Source: CAZAQK01 sp964535825 (GTDB lineage Bacteria > Pseudomonadota > Alphaproteobacteria > Rickettsiales > SXRF01). Taken from it: a DNA stretch of 64,000 nucleotides. A program made the translations under genes and the position numbers. Below the pieces are notes generated by a model. That model did not search any database, was not told where the DNA came from, and saw nothing but the letters and a program-made list of their open reading frames with translations. The stretch spans positions 62,001 to 126,000 of the forward strand of contig CAZHUC010000002.1 of assembly GCA_964535825.1 (NCBI GenBank), read 5' to 3'. Below, piece after piece: positions 52,861-62,558 of this stretch. Positions within the stretch are counted from its first letter, which is position 1. Each line of letters begins with the position of its first letter.

Positions 52861-53896
52861 AGTTCTCTGTATAAGTTTAGGAAGTATCGGCAAACGCCAC
52901 CTGCGCAATGCGCGCACGCTGCTGCCAGATGCGCAAATTGCTGTGTATCGCCAGCACACGCGTGACGATGACAGCGTGCCTGAACATGCAAACATCATGC
53001 TTCGCAGCATGGATGAAGCATTATCATTCGAGCCTGATGTTGTGCTGATCTCATCGCCTGCAAGCGAGCATATTAACAATGCCACCGCATTCGCCAAACA
53101 GAACATCCCGATGTTCATCGAGAAACCGTTGGCGGCAAACAGCAAAGGCATTGAGAGTTTTGTGCAGGCCTGCAAGGCATCCACCGGGTTCATCATGGTG
53201 GGTTATGTGCTGCGCTTCCTACCTGCCCTGCATGCTATCCGTGCCCTGATCGAAAATAATACGCTCGGCACTGTGCACACAGCACGCATCGAAGTGGGGC
53301 AATACCTGCCGGACTGGCGGCCGGATTCTGATTACCGTGCAGGTGTGAGTGCTCAGGAAAAACTCGGCGGTGGCGCACTCTTAGAACTCAGCCATGAGAT
53401 CGATTATGCCACATGGCTGTTCGGCTGGCCTAAATCACTGCAATGCAGCCGCGCTAAACTAAGCAACCTAGAGATCGATGTGGAAGACAGCGCCCACATA
53501 CTCATGGAATATCCGAATAAGAATGTGTCTGTGCAGCTTGATTTCCTGCAGCGCACGGCGAATATGGCGGTGCAGATCGTTGCAGAAAAAGGCACGCTCT
53601 ATGCTGACCTTATCAAAGAAGAGCTGACATTCGTAAGCCCGGAACATCCAACCGGTAAGAAACTGGATTGCGAAAAATTGCCAAACGGCAATGACATCTA
53701 TCTGCGCCAGTTCGATGTGCTGTTTCACAAATCACTCAAGGGCTACACCCCGAAATATTCACACACTGCCGCATTCAGCGAGTGGGCAAATGTTGAATCT
53801 GCTGCACATGTTCTGCAGATCGTCGATCTCGCGAAAAAGGCCAGTGACACCGGCACACGCCAGAGCATACCTTTTGTGAAAGCGAAAGCGGCATGA
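52850..53896 (+). CDS. Gfo/Idh/MocA-family oxidoreductase
   Basis: A 348-residue NAD(P)-dependent oxidoreductase. Rossmann motif CISLGSIGKRHLRN at residues 6-19 and the EKPLAA segment near 100 are typical. The ATG at 52850 overlaps the legI stop. Genes of this family are common between legI and the CMP-nonulosonate synthetase. Its substrate is not known; it likely oxidises or reduces the sugar or a precursor. Confidence 0.8.
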   Translation: MPPKVLCISLGSIGKRHLRNARTLLPDAQIAVYRQHTRDDDSVPEHANIMLRSMDEALSFEPDVVLISSPASEHINNATAFAKQNIPMFIEKPLAANSKGIESFVQACKASTGFIMVGYVLRFLPALHAIRALIENNTLGTVHTARIEVGQYLPDWRPDSDYRAGVSAQEKLGGGALLELSHEIDYATWLFGWPKSLQCSRAKLSNLEIDVEDSAHILMEYPNKNVSVQLDFLQRTANMAVQIVAEKGTLYADLIKEELTFVSPEHPTGKKLDCEKLPNGNDIYLRQFDVLFHKSLKGYTPKYSHTAAFSEWANVESAAHVLQIVDLAKKASDTGTRQSIPFVKAKAA

Positions 53897-54600
53897 GCAA
53901 ACATACTGCATTTATCTTTGCGCGTGGCGGTTCGAAGGGGATTCCTAAAAAGAATATTACACCAGTCGCCGGAAAACCGTTGATCGCACATAGCATACTC
54001 ACTGCGCTCAAAAGTGAGTCGGTTGGGCGCATCGTTGTTTCCACCGATGACACGAAAATTGCAGACGCAGCCAAACAATTCGGCGCAGAAATATTGATGC
54101 GCCCGGCGGAACTTGCGGTAGATACCACACCGGAAATACTGGCATGGCGACACGCGATCGATAGTTTCCCGCAGCTATTTTCTGGTAGCACAGCGCAACC
54201 GTTCATCTCCCTGCCAGCCACATCGCCGCTGCGTGCGCCCCAGGATATTGACGCTGCGGTAAAGAAATTTGCCAGTGGCACATGCGATATTTTATTTGGC
54301 ATCAGCCCGGCACATCGCAACCCGCACCTGAATATGGTCACCATCGATGCACAGGATCACATACACATCGCCATCAGCGGATCGAACGCTGTTCGCAGGC
54401 AGGACGTGCCGGATATGTATGATGTCACCACCTGCGTATATGTTGGACATGCCAGCTATATACAATCATGCAGCAAGCTCATGGAAGGCCGTGTAGGATA
54501 CATCACCATTCCAGCCGAACGCGCGCTGGATATTGATACACACTATGATCTGCACTTAGCCGAATTGCTGATCAACAACCCATACCACGCCAAAGAATAG
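53893..54600 (+). CDS. legF: CMP-nonulosonic acid synthetase, LegF/NeuA type
   Basis: A 235-residue cytidylyltransferase that makes CMP-legionaminic or related acid. The N-terminal FARGGSKGIPKKNITPVAGKPLIAH signature (quoted in parts: ARGGSKGIPKKN, AGKPLIAHS), VSTDDTKIA and the LPATSPLR segment are present. The ATG overlaps the upstream stop (ATGA). Confidence 0.92.
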   Translation: MSKHTAFIFARGGSKGIPKKNITPVAGKPLIAHSILTALKSESVGRIVVSTDDTKIADAAKQFGAEILMRPAELAVDTTPEILAWRHAIDSFPQLFSGSTAQPFISLPATSPLRAPQDIDAAVKKFASGTCDILFGISPAHRNPHLNMVTIDAQDHIHIAISGSNAVRRQDVPDMYDVTTCVYVGHASYIQSCSKLMEGRVGYITIPAERALDIDTHYDLHLAELLINNPYHAKE

Positions 54601-54609
54601 GAATCGTAT

Positions 54610-55380
54610 ATGAGCAATTATGTAGCAGCAATCACCGGCGGTGCAGGCCATCTTGGACAGGCCGTATCCCACAAGCTGGCAGCACGCGGTGTTGATGTGA
54701 TCGTGCTTGATAAGAACACACAGGCAGGACAGGCATTCGCTGAAGCGCTCGTGAAGCAATATGGTGGCAAGCACTGTTTTATCGAAGCGGATCTCATGCA
54801 GCCTGAAACTTTCGGTAAGATCGCAAGTGATATCGAAAAACAATTCGGCCGTCTGGATTATCTGGTAAACAACGCCGCATTCTACGATGCAACACCCGGC
54901 TGGGGCGTTCCTTTCGCTGAGGAAAGCTATGAAGCATGGCAGAAGGTCATGCGCGTAAACTTGCTCGCACCGTTCTTTCTGGTGCAGGCACTGCATCCGC
55001 TGCTCAAAGAATCCGATGATGCATCGGTGGTGAATATCGGCTCGATTTATGGTGTGGTTGGCCCTGACCATGGCCTGTATGAAGGCACAAAAATGACCAA
55101 CCCCGCTGCCTACGCAGCAAGCAAAGGCGGGCTGCTTGCCGCATCACGCTGGCTTTCAACCGTGTTGGCACCACAGGTGCGCGTGAACATGGTATCTCCG
55201 GGTGGTATCGAGCGCGGCCAGAATCCACAGTTCGTGGAGCGTTATAACAAGCGCACCCCACTGGGACGCATGGCCAAAGAAGACGATGTCTCCGGTATGA
55301 TCGCATTCCTGCTCTCAAAAGAAGCAGCCTATATCACTGGCCAGCACATGGTGATCGATGGCGGGTGGACGGCATGGTAA
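54610..55380 (+). CDS. SDR-family oxidoreductase (PtmA-like position)
   Basis: A 256-residue short-chain dehydrogenase. TGGAGHLGQAV is at residues 9-19, NNAA near 93-96, the catalytic Ser in NIGSIYG and the Tyr/Lys pair in YAASKGG. TAGGAA precedes the start. Immediately after legF, as ptmA is near the CMP synthetase in Campylobacter legionaminic loci. Overlaps the next gene by 7 bases. Confidence 0.85.
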   Translation: MSNYVAAITGGAGHLGQAVSHKLAARGVDVIVLDKNTQAGQAFAEALVKQYGGKHCFIEADLMQPETFGKIASDIEKQFGRLDYLVNNAAFYDATPGWGVPFAEESYEAWQKVMRVNLLAPFFLVQALHPLLKESDDASVVNIGSIYGVVGPDHGLYEGTKMTNPAAYAASKGGLLAASRWLSTVLAPQVRVNMVSPGGIERGQNPQFVERYNKRTPLGRMAKEDDVSGMIAFLLSKEAAYITGQHMVIDGGWTAW

Positions 55381-56105
55381 CCACCGCCCAGAAAAATACA
55401 CTGGCCGCTTACGATGCCATTGCACCCAGCTACGCGGAATATTCCAGCACACGCCAGTCTTATCTGGATGCAGTAGACCAGCTTGTTATTGATCGGCTGA
55501 AGCCGGGCATGCGAATGCTTGATATCGGGTCAGGTGATGGCAGACGCCTAAAAAAAATTACATCGCACCACCAGCTGACCGATGTGGTGGCTGTAGAGCC
55601 CAGTGAGCAAATGGCCGCGATCTGCAGACAGTCGACAGGATTTACCGTGCATCCCATCTGCGGTGATACGCTGGATACACTCGATGAAAAGCCATTCGAC
55701 GTTATCACGGTATTGTGGAACGTGTTCGGCCATATGCCAGACTCATCCATTCGCCTTAAAACATTGCAGGGTATGGCAAAGAAACTCAAGCCAGATGGCA
55801 TTGTGATGCTAGATGTCAATAACCGTCACAACCAGCTTTCTTACGGTCGCTGGAATGTGCTGAAGCGTCGTATCGTTGATGCGTGCGCCTTCAATGAAAC
55901 GCGTGGCGATGCACATTATGAATGGAAGATAGGCGATAAATCATATCCCGCCTCAGGGCATCTCTTTACCCCACATGAGATCGAGAGATTATATATGCGT
56001 GCGGGATTTTATGGTGTTGAGCGCTATTCCGTGAACTACGCGACCGGCACAATCTCCACCTCGCCATTCAACGGCCAGCTTTTTTACGTTCTGAAATTAA
56101 GCTAA
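55374..56105 (+). CDS. SAM-dependent methyltransferase
   Basis: A 243-residue class I methyltransferase. Motif I is MLDIGSGDGRRLKKI (about 47-61), and VLWNVFGHMPD is the post-motif acceptor region. The ATG at 55374 overlaps the SDR stop (a GTG nine bases earlier is less likely). Ends directly against the stop of the converging amidotransferase. Putative sugar or aglycone methylation. Confidence 0.8.
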   Translation: MVTTAQKNTLAAYDAIAPSYAEYSSTRQSYLDAVDQLVIDRLKPGMRMLDIGSGDGRRLKKITSHHQLTDVVAVEPSEQMAAICRQSTGFTVHPICGDTLDTLDEKPFDVITVLWNVFGHMPDSSIRLKTLQGMAKKLKPDGIVMLDVNNRHNQLSYGRWNVLKRRIVDACAFNETRGDAHYEWKIGDKSYPASGHLFTPHEIERLYMRAGFYGVERYSVNYATGTISTSPFNGQLFYVLKLS

Positions 56106-57401
56106 CTACTTACCAAATACCGTGTGACGCAGTTTCCACTGCCCATTCTCATGTTTCCACAGATGTGGCGAGCGGAACTCATCACACAGCGCCATGAAGG
56201 TCTCGCGCGTCATGATGGGATTCTTGAACTTGCTCACGATCTTTTTGCCAAATTCTTTTTCATGGATTGAAAGATATTCGAACACTTCCTTCTCGAAGCG
56301 TGCGGGATATTCCCCGTCGAATTTCTTCACGAGTGCCACACCCTCATCATAGGTGATGTCACCTGAGCGTATCTCCTGCGATGCATCGTAGGTAGCACGG
56401 CCAATGCCGAATTTGATGAAGGTAGTGTAGTAGTGGTAATCATCCACCTTGTCATCAATCGAATTATATTTTGAGTAAGTGCCTGCCGTACGCTCCGGGG
56501 CAGCCTGGAAACCGCCATGCTCCACCGCATAATAATAGGCGCTTTGCGGATGCCACTTCACATAATGGCCAAGCCAGTGCACCTCAATGCCTTTGTCGTC
56601 ACACAGCTGCGGATTGATCGGCATGTAGGGTTCAAAATCTGCCTGCCGGAAGCCAAAATCCTCTTTAAGTTCCTTGAAGGATGTGCCGCCGAGATACACA
56701 TCAGAATCATCCGACATGGTGAAATATTCATATTCCTTCATATCGCGGCGGGAGCTTTGGTTATTGGCAGAAGGATTGCCGTATTCCGCGCCTGATTCTC
56801 CGTAGAAGATCAGCTTGATGTTATATTGCGCTGCCATTTTCGCCGCCAGATGGCGCTGCCCGATCACGAAGGGCTGGAACGGATGCAGCAGACGCTCGGT
56901 CGCAAGCCGTGTAAGCAGGCGGTGAATGCGACCATTGGGGGTGATAAGCACATTGTCAAAACCTGCATGAATCCATGCCTGCATGTTCTTCCAGCCCCAA
57001 TCGGTATAGATATGCGGCGCCCATGTGACCGTCAGCGGGTTCATACCGTATTTGTATTTAAGCAGATGCGCCTGCATGAAGCTGTCCTTGCCGCCAGAGC
57101 CCGGCACAAGGCAATCATATGAACCATCTTTGGAGCGATGCTTATCCAGCATGTCGCGCAATTCCTTATCGCGCTCCTCCCAGTTCACTTTGGATTTCCA
57201 GTCTTTGGTGCGGCACGCATCGCAAATACCATCAACGAAAGCGATGACCGGCTTTTTCGATTCACGCGTGTGTTTTTGTTCAATGATAGAATTCGGGCGC
57301 TGGTTAGAGATCACGCACGTCTTGCAAAATTCCACCTGCTGCGGCAGGCCATAATATGCCTCGTTCGGGGCTTCGGTCTGGTATTTTGCTAAACTACTCA
57401 T
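56106..57401 (-). CDS. N-acetyl sugar amidotransferase (WbpG/PseA/LegA type)
   Basis: A 431-residue PP-loop ATPase that transfers ammonia to an N-acetyl group to form an acetamidino (N-acetimidoyl) substituent. PP-loop VPGSGGKDSF near residue 100; Cys pairs CKTCVISNQRP (about 26) and CDACRT (about 60) may bind zinc. GGAG precedes the ATG at 57401. The adjacent HisH and HisF paralogues would supply ammonia, as in Pseudomonas O antigen. Its substrate is probably the nonulosonic acid or its precursor. Confidence 0.88.
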   Translation of the reverse strand: MSSLAKYQTEAPNEAYYGLPQQVEFCKTCVISNQRPNSIIEQKHTRESKKPVIAFVDGICDACRTKDWKSKVNWEERDKELRDMLDKHRSKDGSYDCLVPGSGGKDSFMQAHLLKYKYGMNPLTVTWAPHIYTDWGWKNMQAWIHAGFDNVLITPNGRIHRLLTRLATERLLHPFQPFVIGQRHLAAKMAAQYNIKLIFYGESGAEYGNPSANNQSSRRDMKEYEYFTMSDDSDVYLGGTSFKELKEDFGFRQADFEPYMPINPQLCDDKGIEVHWLGHYVKWHPQSAYYYAVEHGGFQAAPERTAGTYSKYNSIDDKVDDYHYYTTFIKFGIGRATYDASQEIRSGDITYDEGVALVKKFDGEYPARFEKEVFEYLSIHEKEFGKKIVSKFKNPIMTRETFMALCDEFRSPHLWKHENGQWKLRHTVFGK

Positions 57402-58699
57402 TGTACACTCCACATTTTTTCTGAACCTTGTGTTCCCAGATCCAGCTTTTGTAATATTAACTGCGCGATAGACATGGCCGCAGGCGTGTCAGGAAGCACT
57501 TGTTTAATCTGATTTATGATTTTCTCAAGTTTTTTATCGTCAGACAGCGCATTTTTCAGGGTTTCCGGCAATTCCTTGTAGCTATTTACCCCCCAGGCGA
57601 TACCCATGCTGGCAAGCGGCAGGTCGGCATGGAAATTCGCATCCAGCTGCACGATGCGCTTGTGCATAATAGCGGCTTCCAGCCCCACGGTGGTGGTGCG
57701 GGCGATCAGTACATCGATATTCCTGAGCAATTCGTGCAGGTTGCATTCCGCTGCCAGTGAGGCATCCTTTTTATTCTCCAGCCATCTGGCGTAGAACGCC
57801 CTGTCCTGCGACGGATGCGGACGAATGAGGTAATATGCCCCAGCCTGCAGGCTCGCTTTATAGCAGGCGTCCAATTCCTCGATGATCTCTGCTTCTGTTT
57901 TATTATGTGAGCATTTCTTTCCGCTATGCCAGTACGCCGGCATGTCCGCATGCAAGACAGTTTGCCTGCCGGCAGCGTTCGGGAAATGTGCCTGCATCCA
58001 TGCTGCATCTTTTGTTTTTGGAATCTCCAGAATCTTATCGAACGCAGGATTTCCTGTGTAGTAGCACTGGCTTATGCTCTCATCCACCAATCCATCCTGC
58101 ACGAATTTATTCTTGGCGAATGTATTGATGAAGGTAATGCTCTTTGCCTTGAGCGGGTAATCACCGAGTCCGGTGAAGAGATCCGTCATGATCAAATTCT
58201 CAATGCCGCGCTTGTTGGCAGTTTCAATGGCAGCGGCTTCGCTGCGCGGCGAGTTAGAGGTGATGACCATATCCGGTTTTATATCATCGAAGATACGCTC
58301 CATGATGGTAAGCGGGTAAAAGGCATGGCGCACTTTTGATTTGAAAAGGCGCGCTGCTTCCTGCTCACCCAGCCTTGTTACCAGATCTTTGTAACACAGG
58401 CCGAGATAGGCGATGGAATCCTCAAGATCAACACCAATGGTCGGTGAATGATGCGTCTTGGCCAGTTCTTTTCCCCACTCTATGGCATCAGCATCTTTTT
58501 TGGGGTCAAGGTAATCAGCAAATCCAAAACACTCCACGCCATTGGCCTGCAATGTATGCTTTGCCGCTGGCAACCCGAGCACATGTATACCCAGCTTGCC
58601 GCTTGCGTAAGACTCAGTACGACGCAACGCATGCACCACCGGATACACCATGTGTGCATGGCCGCCGCCATAAGTAACGAACAGGAGGTTCTTCTTCAT
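57398..58699 (-). CDS. GT-B glycosyltransferase-like protein
   Basis: A 433-residue protein with a GT-B-type N-terminus (VTYGGGHAHM at residues 8-17) and a C-terminal half with YYLIRPHPSQDR and IARTTTVGLEAAIMHKRIV resembling CDP-glycerol/glycosyltransferase nucleotide sites. It might transfer a sugar or the nonulosonate, or act as an epimerase-like hydrolase. Its stop overlaps the wbpG-like start (ATGA). Confidence 0.65.
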   Translation of the reverse strand: MKKNLLFVTYGGGHAHMVYPVVHALRRTESYASGKLGIHVLGLPAAKHTLQANGVECFGFADYLDPKKDADAIEWGKELAKTHHSPTIGVDLEDSIAYLGLCYKDLVTRLGEQEAARLFKSKVRHAFYPLTIMERIFDDIKPDMVITSNSPRSEAAAIETANKRGIENLIMTDLFTGLGDYPLKAKSITFINTFAKNKFVQDGLVDESISQCYYTGNPAFDKILEIPKTKDAAWMQAHFPNAAGRQTVLHADMPAYWHSGKKCSHNKTEAEIIEELDACYKASLQAGAYYLIRPHPSQDRAFYARWLENKKDASLAAECNLHELLRNIDVLIARTTTVGLEAAIMHKRIVQLDANFHADLPLASMGIAWGVNSYKELPETLKNALSDDKKLEKIINQIKQVLPDTPAAMSIAQLILQKLDLGTQGSEKMWSVQ

Positions 58700-58831
58700 A
58701 AGTTACTGATTGGATAGCGCAAACCGGCCATTTGTCAAATCGGCATTGTCCCTCATGAATACAGAATCGCTTGGCAAACGAGACTCGGTGGCTTATTCTG
58801 GCCTGATATTCGTTCTAGCTCAAAGGTTAAC

Positions 58832-59923
58832 ATGCCACACCCTACTTCCGTTTCTTATGCGTTGATCGATGCTTCCGGTATCGTGCTGGGCGAACATGCC
58901 AGCATCATGGAAGCCATTGCCACTATTGATAAAAGCGATGCCCGCATCGCGCTGATCGTTGATAAAACAGGCAAGCTGATAGGCTCGGTAACGGACGGCG
59001 ACATACGCCGCGGCCTCCTGCGCAATGAATCGCTGCAGTCAGCAGTAAAGAATGTAATGAACCAGGCGCCGCATGCCCTGCCGGTGAACACCCCGCGTGA
59101 ACGCATACTGGGCTTGATGGAATCTGCAGGCATCCGCCAGATCCCGCTACTCACCGAGACCGGCAATATCGCAGGCATCGTGACCTATGATGAACTGCTT
59201 GGCTTCATTTATGACCCGCGCCCCAACCCTGTGATCATCATGGCAGGCGGCAAGGGCAAACGCCTACTTCCTATCACCACAGATATTCCTAAACCTATGG
59301 TTACCGTGGGAAACAAACCGATACTGGAATGGATCATCAAACGCTTCCAACATCAGGGCTTCAATGATTTTCATTTAGCCGTTAATTACCTCGGTCACAT
59401 GATCGAACAATATTTCGGCGACGGCGAACGCTTCGGCTGCAACATCGATTACATCCGCGAAAAAGAATTCCTTGGCACAGCGGGTGCACTCTCTCTGCTG
59501 CCACAGAAACAATCCCATCCGGTAGTAGTGACCAATGGCGACATACTGGCCTCGGTGGATTTTGGCGATGTGGTGGATTTCCATGATGCCTCTGGTGCTG
59601 CCGCCACCATATGCGCACGCGCACACCAGGTAGAAGTGCCTTACGGAGTATTGCAGGTGAATGATGGCTTCCTTGCATCAATCGTTGAAAAGCCAGTGTA
59701 TGAGGATCTTATCAGCGCGGGCATGTATGTGCTTTCGCCTGAAGTCCTTGCCTCCATACCTAAAGGCACACCGACCGATATGCCGACCGTACTCACCAAC
59801 CTTGTGAACAGTAAACGCAAGGTGGCAGTTTACACCTTGCAGGCAGAATGGATGGATATTGGCCGACACGATGATCTGGAACAAGCGAAGAAACACTTCC
59901 TTGCCCAGACTAGAGCGTCATAA
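58832..59923 (+). CDS. CBS-domain sugar nucleotidyltransferase (PtmE-like)
   Basis: A 363-residue protein with two CBS motifs (about 1-125) followed by a nucleotidyltransferase domain starting at IMAGGKGKRLLPIT (about 134-147) and KPMVTVGNKPILEWI. This fusion is typical of PtmE, the GlcN-1-phosphate guanylyltransferase of the GDP-linked legionaminic pathway in Campylobacter. Divergent from the glycosyltransferase gene; its end overlaps hisH by 14 bases. The nucleotide (GDP versus UDP) is inferred. Confidence 0.82.
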   Translation: MPHPTSVSYALIDASGIVLGEHASIMEAIATIDKSDARIALIVDKTGKLIGSVTDGDIRRGLLRNESLQSAVKNVMNQAPHALPVNTPRERILGLMESAGIRQIPLLTETGNIAGIVTYDELLGFIYDPRPNPVIIMAGGKGKRLLPITTDIPKPMVTVGNKPILEWIIKRFQHQGFNDFHLAVNYLGHMIEQYFGDGERFGCNIDYIREKEFLGTAGALSLLPQKQSHPVVVTNGDILASVDFGDVVDFHDASGAAATICARAHQVEVPYGVLQVNDGFLASIVEKPVYEDLISAGMYVLSPEVLASIPKGTPTDMPTVLTNLVNSKRKVAVYTLQAEWMDIGRHDDLEQAKKHFLAQTRAS

Positions 59924-60548
59924 ATCCTTTCAGGATCGAAAGGCCTGCCTCACCACTTTTTTCCGGATGGAACTGACACCCATAGGCGTTGCCGCGACGA
60001 ACCCCGGCGCATATCTCCACACAGTTATAATCCACATAGGCAATACGGTCGGCAGCATTATCCGGCACACCCATGTATGAATGCACAAAATAAACCGATG
60101 CGTTATGCACGGCTGAGAAAATAGTATCGTCCCATGATGCAACGTGCGATGGACGCAGCAATTCATCCCATCCGATGTGCGGGATCTTGTGTGGCTTGCC
60201 ATCTTTTGACTTATCAGGAATACGCACCACTTTGCCGGGAATAATTCCCAGTCCTTTGTGCGTGCCAAATTCCTCACCCACATCGAACATCACCTGCATA
60301 CCCACACAGATACCCAGAAATGGTTTGCCGCTTGCTACATAATCCTTGATCGGCTGGCTGAGCCCCAGCGTATCCAGTGCCTTGCTGCAATCACCGAATG
60401 CACCCACACCTGGCAGAATAAGTTTGTCTGCTTTAGCGATCGTCGCGGCATGATTGGTCACCTCTGTCTGTGCGCCACAATGCTTGAGCGCGCGCACAAC
60501 ATTGAGCAGGTTACTCGCACCATAATCAATAACGGTCACGGTGCTCAT
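59910..60548 (-). CDS. HisH-type glutamine amidotransferase paralogue
   Basis: A 212-residue class I glutaminase. Catalytic Cys81 (LGICVGMQ), His194 and Glu196 (FHPEKSG) are intact. Paired with the HisF paralogue upstream (ATGA overlap). Location inside a surface-sugar locus with a WbpG-type amidotransferase indicates ammonia supply for acetamidino formation rather than histidine synthesis. Confidence 0.9.
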   Translation of the reverse strand: MSTVTVIDYGASNLLNVVRALKHCGAQTEVTNHAATIAKADKLILPGVGAFGDCSKALDTLGLSQPIKDYVASGKPFLGICVGMQVMFDVGEEFGTHKGLGIIPGKVVRIPDKSKDGKPHKIPHIGWDELLRPSHVASWDDTIFSAVHNASVYFVHSYMGVPDNAADRIAYVDYNCVEICAGVRRGNAYGCQFHPEKSGEAGLSILKGFMTL

Positions 60549-61306
60549 GCCGACCTCACATCAATGTCGGCTGCCTTTGCGACCGCACGGATATCTGCAA
60601 GTGTTGCACGTTTATAGTGCAGTATGTCCGCCATAGAAACGGCATCTGCCTTGCCTTCATGCACAGCCGCCACAAGATCTTCCGGCTTACCCATACCACC
60701 ACTGGCGATCACTGGCACGCTCACGGCAGCTGCAACCGCTTGTATGAGTTCCGTATCGAATCCCTTGCGCGTACCTTCCTGATCCACCGAGGTAACCAGT
60801 ATCTCCCCTGCTCCCAGCGATACTGCCTGCCTGGCCCACTCCACCACATCGCGTCCGGTGTGCTCACGGCCATTATCGGTATAGGCTTCCCACTTTCCTT
60901 GGCTTACACGCTTGGCCTCAATGGACAACACAACGCACTGCGAACCAAAACGCTCGGCCATTTCCGTGATAAGTTCCGGCCGCGCCGTCACCGCAGTGTT
61001 GACCGCAAGTTTATCCGCACCAGAGCGCAAGATGTGGATGCCATCTTCGATAGAACGAATGCCACCGCCCACTGTTATGGGAATGAACACGCTGTTAACC
61101 GCCCGCTCAATAATGTCTGAAAGATTGTTGCGACCATAAAGGCTGGCCACGATATCCATGAACAGTAATTCATCTGCACCCTGCTGGTAATATCGCACGG
61201 CATATTCATGTGGGTCGCCTATGACGCGCAATCCCTCAAGGTGAATACCTTTAATGAGATTTGGACCTTTAACATCCAATCGTGGAATTAACCGTATGCG
61301 ACTCAT
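60545..61306 (-). CDS. HisF paralogue with Glu in place of Asp130
   Basis: A 253-residue (beta-alpha)8 barrel of the HisF family. Asp11 (PRLDVKGPNLI) is kept but the second catalytic residue of histidine-pathway HisF, Asp130 in the AIDAK motif, is Glu130 here (SIEAKR). The phosphate-binding GGGIRS and TSVDQEGTRKG segments remain. The ATG at 61306 gives the normal N-terminus; the open frame extends 96 bases further without support. Most likely channels ammonia from the HisH partner to the WbpG-type enzyme. Confidence 0.88.
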   Translation of the reverse strand: MSRIRLIPRLDVKGPNLIKGIHLEGLRVIGDPHEYAVRYYQQGADELLFMDIVASLYGRNNLSDIIERAVNSVFIPITVGGGIRSIEDGIHILRSGADKLAVNTAVTARPELITEMAERFGSQCVVLSIEAKRVSQGKWEAYTDNGREHTGRDVVEWARQAVSLGAGEILVTSVDQEGTRKGFDTELIQAVAAAVSVPVIASGGMGKPEDLVAAVHEGKADAVSMADILHYKRATLADIRAVAKAADIDVRSA

Positions 61307-61409
61307 ACCATCGCTACCGCAGGCATCTGATACATTTAAACATTTGTTTTTTAAAATTATTAATGTAGATATACAATAATTACACCCTTCGTCAACTGGC
61401 ATACCTCAT

Positions 61410-62558
61410 ATGAGACACTTGGAGTATAATTCGCAAAGACCGCGCCTGCATATGCTGGACGGCCTACGCGGCTTATGTGCCATACTGGTGATGGCATACC
61501 ACTACCTGTCATGGAATGGGATGGAACATTTCCAGCTGGGTACGTTCGGTGTGTATATGTTCTTTATCCTGAGTGGCTTCAGTATCTGGCATGTCTACGG
61601 ATATACGGATATAAACAGGGCCTCACTGCGAGCTTTCTATGTTGCCAGGCTTGCCCGCATATTTCCATTATACTTTTTGGTCAGCCTGTATAGTTATTAT
61701 GATTCCGTAACACTTAAGACATTCCTTCTGAATGCCACATTCCTGTTCGGACTCGCTGCACCTGGACTTACCTCTGGCATTACTGGTGGGTGGTCTATAG
61801 GGATCGAATGGGTATTTTATCTTATGTTCCCGCTGTTCTGGATATTTTTGCCAGGCATTCGTGTGATGGGCGGCCTGCTGGTTGCGTCCATTCTCCTTAA
61901 TCAGATATATGTTGGTTCATTATTCAGCCAGGCATCCCTTGGCGCAACCTGGTTCGATTACAGTAATTTCCCAGTATTTTTGGTATATTTCATTGGTGGC
62001 ATGTTGTGTGCAATGATCTATCGTAATATCGCTGTGAAATATCCGCATGGGTTCAGTCTTCGGCAGGAATGGATATTCAAGTTTATTGTTGCCGGGACAC
62101 TGACATTTGTTTTTCTTTATCCGAGTGAGAGCGTAGAAAAATATTTGTGGGGATACCACTTCTCATTACTTATCATCGCCACATCCATCGTTGTTCTTTT
62201 GTGTGCCTGTATCCGCCGACAGTCAGAACCATCGATAGCACTATGCAAATTTCTGGGAGATATCTCGTTCAGTGCATATCTGATTCATTTTTACATATAT
62301 GAATATTTCATGCGTTTATTTACAGATAACATGCCATCGCTAGGGCTGGAGTACACCTTACCAATCACAGGATGCGTTACATTGGTTGCTGCTTATCTTC
62401 TGAACCGGCTATACGAAATGCCCGCACGCGACCTTATCAAAAGAAAATGGATGGTGCGGGGTCAATCAGCAGTAGCTTTAGAACGGCATAGCGAAAGCGA
62501 GGCAAGCGCAACACTCAAGGCGTACCAGAACAATATCGCGGGCCAGTTAGCAAAATAG
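61410..62558 (+). CDS. Acyltransferase 3 family membrane protein
   Basis: A 382-residue integral membrane acyltransferase (OafA/YrhL type) with about ten membrane helices. LDGLRGLCAILVMAYHY (about 16-32) contains the conserved His of the family and the RLARIFPLYF segment follows. It would O-acylate a surface polysaccharide. The last about 35 residues overlap the 3' end of the converging ligase gene and may be variable. Divergent from the hisF paralogue. Confidence 0.85.
   Translation: MRHLEYNSQRPRLHMLDGLRGLCAILVMAYHYLSWNGMEHFQLGTFGVYMFFILSGFSIWHVYGYTDINRASLRAFYVARLARIFPLYFLVSLYSYYDSVTLKTFLLNATFLFGLAAPGLTSGITGGWSIGIEWVFYLMFPLFWIFLPGIRVMGGLLVASILLNQIYVGSLFSQASLGATWFDYSNFPVFLVYFIGGMLCAMIYRNIAVKYPHGFSLRQEWIFKFIVAGTLTFVFLYPSESVEKYLWGYHFSLLIIATSIVVLLCACIRRQSEPSIALCKFLGDISFSAYLIHFYIYEYFMRLFTDNMPSLGLEYTLPITGCVTLVAAYLLNRLYEMPARDLIKRKWMVRGQSAVALERHSESEASATLKAYQNNIAGQLAK

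Noticed and set aside
59910..61306. hisH and hisF as histidine biosynthesis genes
   Set aside because: They lie in a nonulosonic acid locus with a WbpG-type amidotransferase, no other his genes are near, and HisF has Glu instead of the catalytic Asp130.
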